From: Planctomycetota bacterium
Lineage (GTDB): Bacteria > Planctomycetota > Phycisphaerae > Phycisphaerales > SM1A02
Direction: 5' to 3'
Length of the DNA stretch: 7,525 nucleotides
Assembly (NCBI GenBank): GCA_009926815.1
Contig: RFOC01000099.1
Coordinates: forward strand, 1-7,525
Below are positions 1-5,286 of this stretch, in pieces (position 1 is the first letter of the stretch; every line of letters starts with the position of its first letter). Made by a program: the position numbers and the translations under genes. Under the pieces are notes generated by a model that saw only the letters and a program-made list of their open reading frames with translations, was not told where the DNA came from and made no database searches.

Positions 1-107
1 CGGCCGCCGGCGGGGGCCCGATCCGGTTTCCATGGCAACGAAATCGGAAATTGCTCCTTCGCCGCCGAACATTTCTCGGACGTTGATTCGCAGCCACCGG
101 AGGTTGC

Positions 108-143
108 CGACCGTAGCCATCCATATATCCGGATGGACGGTTG
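108..143 (+). promoter_or_regulatory. Bulged hairpin in the metH leader, abutting the Shine-Dalgarno
   Basis: Bases 108-114 (CGACCGT) pair with 137-143 (ACGGTTG, one G-U pair), and 117-122 (CCATCC) pair with 131-136 (GGATGG). This leaves an AG bulge at 115-116 and an eight-base loop, ATATATCC. The thirteen pairs end directly at the AAAGGAG at 144-150. A second, weaker hairpin (88-95 with 102-110, bulge at 107) shares bases 108-110 with it, so the lower part of the two stems is mutually exclusive. There is no U tract, so it is not an ordinary terminator. A role in controlling metH translation is inference; the pairing itself is seen. Confidence 0.45.
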
Positions 144-150
144 AAAGGAG
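144..150 (+). promoter_or_regulatory. Shine-Dalgarno-like AAAGGAG of metH, unusually far from the ATG
   Basis: AAAGGAG is a near-perfect anti-16S match, but 27 bases separate it from the first in-frame ATG at 178. An in-frame ATC lies at 157, six bases downstream, exactly where a start codon would be expected. An in-frame TGA at 142-144 closes the frame upstream. The site may therefore serve an AUC start, or may not be the site actually used. Confidence 0.45.
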
Positions 151-177
151 AGGCCCATCGCCGTACCTTCCCGCGAC

Positions 178-3100
178 ATGGCCAGCCGCTTCCTTGACGC
201 CCTCCGCTCGCAGGTGCTCGTGATCGACGGGGCCATGGGCACCAGCATCCACGCCTGCCCGGACTGCGGTCCCGCCGACTATCTCGGCCGCGACAACTGC
301 ACGGACATCCTGGTCCGCAGCCGTCCCGACGTGATCCAGCGGATCCACGAGGGTTTCCTGGCGGCGGGCGCCGACGTGGTGGAGACCGACACCTTCGGCT
401 CCAACAAGCTCGTCGGTGCCGAGTTCGACCCGGAGATGGTGGCGTGGACCCGCGACCTGAACCGGCGCGGCGCCGAGATCGCGCGCGCGGCGTGCGAAAG
501 GTTCGCCACGAAGGATCGGCCGCGGTTCGTGGCCGGCAGCATGGGCCCGGGCACCAAGCTGGTCACGCTGGGCAACACCACGTGGGACCTGATGCTCGAC
601 TCGTATCGCGAGCAGGCCCGCGGCCTCATCGATGGCGGCGTGGACTGCTTCCTGATCGAGACCTGCCAGGACCTGCTGCAGGTGAAGTGCACCATCAACG
701 CGTGCCTGGATGCGCTGGCGGAGCGGAACCTCTCGCACGAGGACATTCCCCTGCTGGTCAGCGTGACCATGGAGACCACCGGCACCATGCTGCTGGGCAG
801 CGACATGGCCGCGGTCGTGAACGCGCTCAAGCCCTTCCCGATCGCCAGCCTGGGCCTGAATTGCGCCACCGGCCCGGTGGAGATGGCCGAGCACGTGGCG
901 TACCTGACCAGGCACTGGGACCGCGCGGTGAGCGTGGTGCCCAACGCCGGACTTCCGGTGCTGGTGGAGGGTCGGACCGAGTATCCGCTGCAGCCCGCGG
1001 GCTTCGCCGAGGCCATGCGACGCTTCGTGGAGGAGTTCAAGGTGGACCTGGTCGGTGGCTGCTGCGGCACCACCGCCGAGCACATTCGCGCCCTCCGTGG
1101 CGTGGTGGGGGAGCGTCGGTCGCGCGTGGCCCGCGCGGTCACGCCGCAGCCGCCGGGCTGCAGCAGCCTGTATGGCTTCACCGAGTTCAGGCAGGACAAC
1201 AGCTTCCTGATCGTGGCGGAGCGCACCAACGCCAACGGCAGCCGCAAGTTCAAGCGGTTGCTCGACGAGGAGCAGTGGGACCAGCTGGTGGGCATGGCGC
1301 GCGAGGAGATGCGGGACGGCAGCCACCTGGTCGATCTCTGCGTGGACTTCGTGGGCCGTGACGGCGTGAAGGACATGGGCGAGGTGGCCAGCCGGATCGT
1401 GCGGCAGGTGAACGCGCCGCTCATGCTCGACAGCACCGAGGCCGGCGTGCTCGAGGAAGGCCTGAAGCGAGCGGGGGGTCGATGCATCGTGAACAGCATC
1501 AACCTGGAGGATGGCGAGGAGCGCATGAACCGCGTGTGCCCGCTGCTGAAGCGGTACGGGGCGGCGTGCGTGGCCCTGACCATCGACGAGGATCCGCAGG
1601 CCGGCATGGCGAAGACCGCCGAGCGCAAGCTGGCCATCGCCGAGCGGATTCACGATCTCTACACGCGGAAGTGGGGGCTGGATGAGAGTGACCTGCTGTT
1701 CGATCCGCTCACCTTCACCATCGCCACCGGCAACGAGGACGATCGCAGGCTGGGCCTGGAGACGCTCCAGGGCATCGAGCTCATCGCGAGGCGGTTTCCC
1801 GCGTGCGGCATCCTGCTGGGGCTCTCGAACATCAGCTTCGGCCTGAAGCCCGCCGCCCGCGCGGTGCTCAACAGCGTCTTCCTGCACCACGCCCGGCAGC
1901 GGGGTCTCACGGCCGCCATCGTGCACTTCAGCAAGCTGCTGCCGAGCAACCGCATTCCGCGGGAGCAGTGGGAGGCGGCGGAGTGGCTCATCCTCGATCG
2001 ACGCGGCGCCGAGCGGCCCGAGGGCAAGCCCGCCGACTTCGACCCGCTGCTGCACTTCATCGGGCTGTTCCCGGATGGCGTGGAGCAGGTCACCGAGCGG
2101 AAGGGCCTGGCGGACCTGCCCATCGAGGAGCGCCTGCAGCGCCACATCGTGGACGGCGACGACACGGCGCTGGACGCGTCGCTGGATGCCGCGCTCGAGA
2201 AGTATCCGCCGCTCGACATCATCAACGACCACCTGCTCGCCGGCATGAAGACCGTGGGCGACCTGTTCGCGGCGGGCACCATGCAGCTGCCGTTCGTGCT
2301 GCAGAGCGCCAGCGTCATGAAGAAGGCCGTGGCGCACCTGCAGCCGCACATGGCCCGGTCGGGCGTGGCCGAGAAGCCCAAGGCGAGCATGGTGCTGGCC
2401 ACGGTGGCCGGCGACGTGCACGACATCGGCAAGAACCTGGTCGACATCATCCTGAGCAACAACGGCTTCAAGGTGCACAACATCGGCATCAAGCAGAGCC
2501 TGCAGCAGATCGTGGACGCCTGGCGGAGCTCGGGCGCGGACTGCATCGGCATGAGCGGCCTGCTGGTGAAGAGCGTGACCATCATGGAGCAGAACCTGCG
2601 CGAGTTGAACGCCCTGGGCGTCACGGTGCCGGTGCTGCTGGGGGGCGCGGCGCTCACGCGGCACTACTGCGAGAGCCACCTGCGCGGCGTGTATCAGGGA
2701 CCGCTGTACTACGGCAAGGACGCGTTCGAGGGGCTGGCGGTGTGCGAGGCGATGGCGCGCGGCGAGCTGGGTCGCATCGACGCCGAGGTGCAGGCTCGCC
2801 TGACCAAGCGTGCCGAGGTGGACGCGAAGGTGGGGCAGCGGCTCGAGGGCGGTTCAACCGCCACGGCCACCGCGCCCGAGCGAAGCGACGTGCGCAGCGA
2901 CCTGCCCGTGCCGAAGCCGCCGTTCTGGGGCGATCGGCTGGTGGAGTCGATCGATCTCGACGAGATCTACCCCTTCGTGAACACCACGGCGCTCTTCCGC
3001 GGCCAGTGGGGCTTCAAGCGGGGTGACCTGAGCGAGGCCGACTACGCGAAGCTCGAGGACAAGGCCCAGGAGGTGTTCGACCGCCTGAAGGTGCAGTGCA

Positions 3101-3699
3101 GGGCCGAGCACATCCTGCGGCCCGCGGTGGTGTACGGGTTCTTCCCGTGCGCCAGCGAGGGCAACGACCTGGTGGTGTTCGATCCGGCCGATCCGGAGCG
3201 CGAGCTGGAGCGATTCAGCTTCCCGCGTCAGGGCGGCCGGCAGCGGCTGTGCATCAGCGACTTCTTCCGCCCGCGGAGCGAGAGGGAGCGCGACGTGGTG
3301 GCCTTCCACTGCGTGACCATGGGCGTGGAGGTGAGCCACCGCGCCAGGCAGCTGTTCGAGCGCAACGAGTACACCGAGTACCTCTACCTGCACGGCATGG
3401 GCGTGGAGTGCGCCGAGGCGCTGGCCGAGCTGTGGCACAAGCGCATCCGCGCCGAGCTGGGCATCGGCCACGACGACAGCCCGCGCATCAAGGAGCTGTT
3501 CACGCAGAAGTACCGAGGCAGCCGCTTCAGCTTCGGCTATCCGGCCTGCCCCGACATGAGCGATCAGGAGAAGCTGTTCCGGCTGCTCAAGCCCGAGCGC
3601 ATCGGCTGCCGCCTGACGGAGAACTGGCAGATCGACCCGGAGCAGAGCACCAGCGCGATCGTGGTGCACCACCCCGAGGCGAAGTACTTCGCGGTGTGA
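178..3699 (+). CDS. metH: Cobalamin-dependent methionine synthase (5-methyltetrahydrofolate-homocysteine methyltransferase)
   Basis: Cytosolic enzyme that moves the methyl group of 5-methyltetrahydrofolate through methylcobalamin to homocysteine, making methionine and tetrahydrofolate. At 1173 residues it is a complete four-module MetH. The homocysteine domain (about 9-305) has DGAMGT at 17-22 and the zinc ligands Cys229, Cys295 and Cys296 (GGCCGT). The pterin domain (about 340-600) has ERTN at 348-351 and LSNISFG at 549-555. The helical cap (about 650-735) and B12 domain follow, with DVHDIG at 746-751 (His748 is the lower cobalt ligand), the SGLLVKS stretch from Ser793 and Gly822-Gly823. After a Ser/Thr/Ala/Pro-rich linker (about 870-912) comes the SAM-binding activation domain, with the YRGSRFSFGYPACPD motif at 1112-1126. 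The motifs recall actinobacterial-type MetH more than E. coli MetH, and the protein ends at KYFAV without the longer E. coli tail. No reactivating flavodoxin or reductase is nearby. The ATG at 178 is the first usual start after an in-frame stop at 142; an ATC start at 157 is possible. Confidence 0.97.
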   Translation: MASRFLDALRSQVLVIDGAMGTSIHACPDCGPADYLGRDNCTDILVRSRPDVIQRIHEGFLAAGADVVETDTFGSNKLVGAEFDPEMVAWTRDLNRRGAEIARAACERFATKDRPRFVAGSMGPGTKLVTLGNTTWDLMLDSYREQARGLIDGGVDCFLIETCQDLLQVKCTINACLDALAERNLSHEDIPLLVSVTMETTGTMLLGSDMAAVVNALKPFPIASLGLNCATGPVEMAEHVAYLTRHWDRAVSVVPNAGLPVLVEGRTEYPLQPAGFAEAMRRFVEEFKVDLVGGCCGTTAEHIRALRGVVGERRSRVARAVTPQPPGCSSLYGFTEFRQDNSFLIVAERTNANGSRKFKRLLDEEQWDQLVGMAREEMRDGSHLVDLCVDFVGRDGVKDMGEVASRIVRQVNAPLMLDSTEAGVLEEGLKRAGGRCIVNSINLEDGEERMNRVCPLLKRYGAACVALTIDEDPQAGMAKTAERKLAIAERIHDLYTRKWGLDESDLLFDPLTFTIATGNEDDRRLGLETLQGIELIARRFPACGILLGLSNISFGLKPAARAVLNSVFLHHARQRGLTAAIVHFSKLLPSNRIPREQWEAAEWLILDRRGAERPEGKPADFDPLLHFIGLFPDGVEQVTERKGLADLPIEERLQRHIVDGDDTALDASLDAALEKYPPLDIINDHLLAGMKTVGDLFAAGTMQLPFVLQSASVMKKAVAHLQPHMARSGVAEKPKASMVLATVAGDVHDIGKNLVDIILSNNGFKVHNIGIKQSLQQIVDAWRSSGADCIGMSGLLVKSVTIMEQNLRELNALGVTVPVLLGGAALTRHYCESHLRGVYQGPLYYGKDAFEGLAVCEAMARGELGRIDAEVQARLTKRAEVDAKVGQRLEGGSTATATAPERSDVRSDLPVPKPPFWGDRLVESIDLDEIYPFVNTTALFRGQWGFKRGDLSEADYAKLEDKAQEVFDRLKVQCRAEHILRPAVVYGFFPCASEGNDLVVFDPADPERELERFSFPRQGGRQRLCISDFFRPRSERERDVVAFHCVTMGVEVSHRARQLFERNEYTEYLYLHGMGVECAEALAELWHKRIRAELGIGHDDSPRIKELFTQKYRGSRFSFGYPACPDMSDQEKLFRLLKPERIGCRLTENWQIDPEQSTSAIVVHHPEAKYFAV

Positions 3700-3708
3700 T
3701 GGACGGGC

Positions 3709-4209
3709 TCACCGGGTGGCGGTGCGCAGGATGAACCCGGGGATGGCACCCCTGGACCGGTAGCGCCGCAGCGTCGGCTCGGGCAGGCGGTCGAACCGCC
3801 GCACGCGCCCTCGGCAGGCCCGGGCGCCGCAGTTGCATCGCATGGTCCACACGTCGTCGGCTCCCAGCAGCGTGCTGTAGTCGTGCAGCACCTCGTCGCC
3901 GGCGCGGATCAGGCGCAGCGACCGAAGCACCAGCCGCCCGCGCTCGCGCATGATCGCGGCGTTGGGCCTGCAGCCGTGGTTGGCGAACTCGCCCCATGCG
4001 CCGCTGGGGTCCAGGTATCGATCCGCGTCGAAGCGGATGCAGTTGGCGGCGCGCCGCGGGTCGCTGTCCCACCAGCGCCACACGGAGCGGGCGCTCACCA
4101 CGCGGCCGCGGAGAGGGGTGATCAGGGCGCCGGCGGCGAAGGCGCGGTTGGCCACCAGGCCAAGGCCGTTCCGCACGCGATCGATCCGGAGCGGCTCGGT
4201 CGCCCTCAC
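3709..4209 (-). CDS. Small SET-domain protein (putative SAM-dependent protein-lysine methyltransferase)
   Basis: 166 residues, almost entirely SET plus post-SET. Visible hallmarks are the GLG turn at 15-17 (SAM-binding GxG), NHGCRPN at 77-83 (canonical NHxCxPN), GDEVLHDY at 104-111 with the presumed catalytic Tyr111, and the zinc-binding post-SET cysteines 125, 127 and 132 (CNCGARAC), which would join Cys80. SET enzymes normally transfer methyl groups from SAM to protein lysines; the substrate here is unknown. The Phe/Tyr-switch position before the Asp-Tyr pair is His109, which is unusual. No signal peptide or membrane segment is seen, so it is probably cytosolic. The start is the GTG at 4209-4207, overlapping the transporter stop as GTGA, with AAGGA about a dozen bases upstream; no upstream ATG in this frame lies near the SET homology. 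It converges on metH, with 9 bases between stop codons. The family call is firm; activity and target are inference. Confidence 0.85.
   Translation of the reverse strand: MRATEPLRIDRVRNGLGLVANRAFAAGALITPLRGRVVSARSVWRWWDSDPRRAANCIRFDADRYLDPSGAWGEFANHGCRPNAAIMRERGRLVLRSLRLIRAGDEVLHDYSTLLGADDVWTMRCNCGARACRGRVRRFDRLPEPTLRRYRSRGAIPGFILRTATR
4206..4209 (-). other. GTGA stop-start overlap (translational coupling)
   Basis: On the minus strand the transporter ends ACG TGA and the SET gene begins GTG AGG, sharing the four bases GTGA. Such overlaps usually mean one mRNA and reinitiation by the same ribosome, so the two proteins are likely made together. Confidence 0.75.
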
Positions 4210-5207
4210 GTGGTCGCTTCCGTCCTTGGGGCGTGGGCGGCCGAATGGTGTCCCGCGTGTCCCTTCCTGGCCAGCTGCATCAGCACCACGCCACCCAGGA
4301 TGAGCAGGGCGGCCACGGCCGTGCTCGCCTGCAGCCGCTCCCCGAGGAAGAGCCATCCGAGCAGCATGGCCACCAGCGGATTCACGTAGGCGTAGGTGGC
4401 CACCGCCGCGGCGCTCGTGTGACGCACCAGCCACATGTACGAGGAGAAGCCCATGAGCGAACCGCCGAACACCAGGAACAGCACCGCCAGCCAGGTGCGG
4501 TCGGCCAGAGGAATCTCCAGCACCGGTCGCCAGGGCTCCACGCAGGCACTGGCCAGCAGCAGCATGATCCCGCCGGCCAGCATCTGCATGGCGCTGCCGA
4601 TCATGGGATTGCGAGGCTGCGGGCGCGTGCGGCCCAGGATGGTTCCCGCGCCCCAGAAGAGCGTGCTGGTCAGGATCATGAGCGCTCCGATCAGCTCGGA
4701 GCCGCCGATGCGGCTGCCGGCGGCGTCGGCCACGGGGTGCGGCTGCAGCAGCGACCCGCCCACCAGCGTGACGATGCCCGCGAGCCCCATGGCCATGCCC
4801 AGCATGACCCGCAGCGGCGGCAGTCCGCGTCGTGTCTGCATGCGGTCCATGGTCACCAGCGTGATCGGCGTGCTGCCCACGATGAGCGCCGCGATGCCGG
4901 TGGGCACCGGGCAGGCCAGGCCGCCGCTGAGCAGGCTGTTGGCCAGCAGGAAGAGCAGGGCACCGGTCAGGATCGACGTGCGCCAGTAGCGCCACTGCCT
5001 GAGGGCGCCGGCCTCGCCCTTGCCCGCGGCCACCACGATGGCCAGCAGGCAGGCCCCGGCCAGCGTGAAGCGGAAGCCGCACAGCAGCAGGGGCGGGATC
5101 CGCTGCAGGGCCATCTTGTTGAAGAGGAAGGTGCTGCCCCACATCAGGTACACCGATGCGAAGCAGGTGACCATCATCGCCATGTGCCTGCGGGGGTGCG
5201 GATCCAC
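4206..5207 (-). CDS. EamA/DMT-superfamily transporter (YedA-like, 10 membrane segments)
   Basis: Inner-membrane protein of the drug/metabolite transporter superfamily, probably exporting a small metabolite or amino acid; the substrate cannot be read from the sequence. With the GTG start it has 333 residues and about ten hydrophobic segments in two EamA repeats, roughly at 10-30, 39-61, 79-95, 103-120, 133-153, 172-190, 202-220, 238-258, 265-288 and 296-314. Typical motifs are MWGSTF in the first segment, GIAALIVGSTPI in the fourth, and SYMWLVRHTSAAAVATYAYV followed by NPLVAMLLGWLFLGE in the second repeat, like YedA/PecM relatives. It ends in a short His-rich tail (GHAGHH). Start choice is uncertain: GTG at 5207 has AGGA ten bases upstream, while ATG at 5183 (325 residues) begins directly before the first membrane segment. 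The gene is upstream of the SET gene and translationally coupled to it; the mutase is divergent. Confidence 0.93.
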   Translation of the reverse strand: MDPHPRRHMAMMVTCFASVYLMWGSTFLFNKMALQRIPPLLLCGFRFTLAGACLLAIVVAAGKGEAGALRQWRYWRTSILTGALLFLLANSLLSGGLACPVPTGIAALIVGSTPITLVTMDRMQTRRGLPPLRVMLGMAMGLAGIVTLVGGSLLQPHPVADAAGSRIGGSELIGALMILTSTLFWGAGTILGRTRPQPRNPMIGSAMQMLAGGIMLLLASACVEPWRPVLEIPLADRTWLAVLFLVFGGSLMGFSSYMWLVRHTSAAAVATYAYVNPLVAMLLGWLFLGERLQASTAVAALLILGGVVLMQLARKGHAGHHSAAHAPRTEATT

Positions 5208-5235
5208 GAGGCGGCGATCCTAGGGCGGAGGGGGG

Positions 5236-5264
5236 TTGGGACGAGGCCGCGAATCCCCTAGCAT
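5236..5264 (+). promoter_or_regulatory. Sigma70-like promoter of the acyl-CoA mutase gene
   Basis: TTGGGA at 5236-5241 (four of six bases match TTGACA), a 17-base spacer, then TAGCAT at 5259-5264 (four of six match TATAAT). Transcription would begin near 5271, giving a leader of about 16 bases that just contains the Shine-Dalgarno at 5275-5280. The geometry is good, but the call rests on pattern matching alone. Confidence 0.5.
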
Positions 5265-5274
5265 TTGCGCCGCG

Positions 5275-5280
5275 AAGGAA
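5275..5280 (+). promoter_or_regulatory. Ribosome binding site AAGGAA that fixes the mutase start
   Basis: AAGGAA lies six bases before the ATG at 5287. This supports that ATG over the in-frame TTG at 5236, which sits inside the predicted -35 element and would add 17 residues without family resemblance. Confidence 0.75.
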
Positions 5281-5286
5281 CTCCCG

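Larger units (their letters stand above)
1..177 (+). other. metH upstream/leader region, no gene
   Basis: No credible protein gene was seen here; the only open frame of note has no family resemblance and runs into metH out of frame. The stretch is somewhat less GC-rich than the coding regions around it, as expected for a promoter and leader. It contains a Shine-Dalgarno-like AAAGGAG and two adjacent potential hairpins just before metH. No convincing -35/-10 pair was found, and no complete cobalamin, SAM or SAH riboswitch consensus could be recognised. The upstream gene lies outside the window. Confidence 0.6.
5208..5286. promoter_or_regulatory. Divergent intergenic region between the transporter and mutase genes
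   Basis: These 79 bases must hold the promoters of both divergent genes. On the minus strand TAGGAT (5222-5217) could be a -10 element giving a leader of roughly 27 bases for the ATG at 5183, or its AGGA could act as Shine-Dalgarno for the GTG at 5207; both cannot hold at once. No good -35 is visible upstream of TAGGAT. The plus-strand promoter is listed separately. Confidence 0.5.

Noticed and set aside
88..120. Cobalamin riboswitch (B12 box) candidate around AGCCACCGGAGGTTGCC before metH
   Set aside because: Only a loose resemblance to the B12 box, and the other conserved aptamer segments are not recognisable in the 100 bases before it.
32..223. 63-codon open frame upstream of metH as a leader peptide
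   Set aside because: It overlaps metH out of frame, has no Shine-Dalgarno, and contains no run of Met codons or other regulatory codons typical of attenuators.
279..1637. Long minus-strand open frame opposite metH (also 1659-2657 and 2854-3672)
   Set aside because: Antisense to strongly recognisable MetH domains, with Ser/Arg/Pro/Ala-rich translation and no family resemblance; typical GC shadow frames.
3712..3740. CCGGGT...ACCCGG inverted repeat as a terminator between metH and the SET gene
   Set aside because: Six-base stem with a 17-base loop, no T tract, and wholly inside the SET coding end; readily expected by chance at this GC content.
4233..5261. Plus-strand open frame opposite the transporter
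   Set aside because: His/Gln/Arg/Gly-rich translation with no motifs; the opposite strand encodes a clear ten-segment membrane protein.
5236..5286. TTG start at 5236 for the mutase gene
   Set aside because: The ATG at 5287 has a well-spaced AAGGAA; the extension has no family resemblance and covers the predicted promoter.
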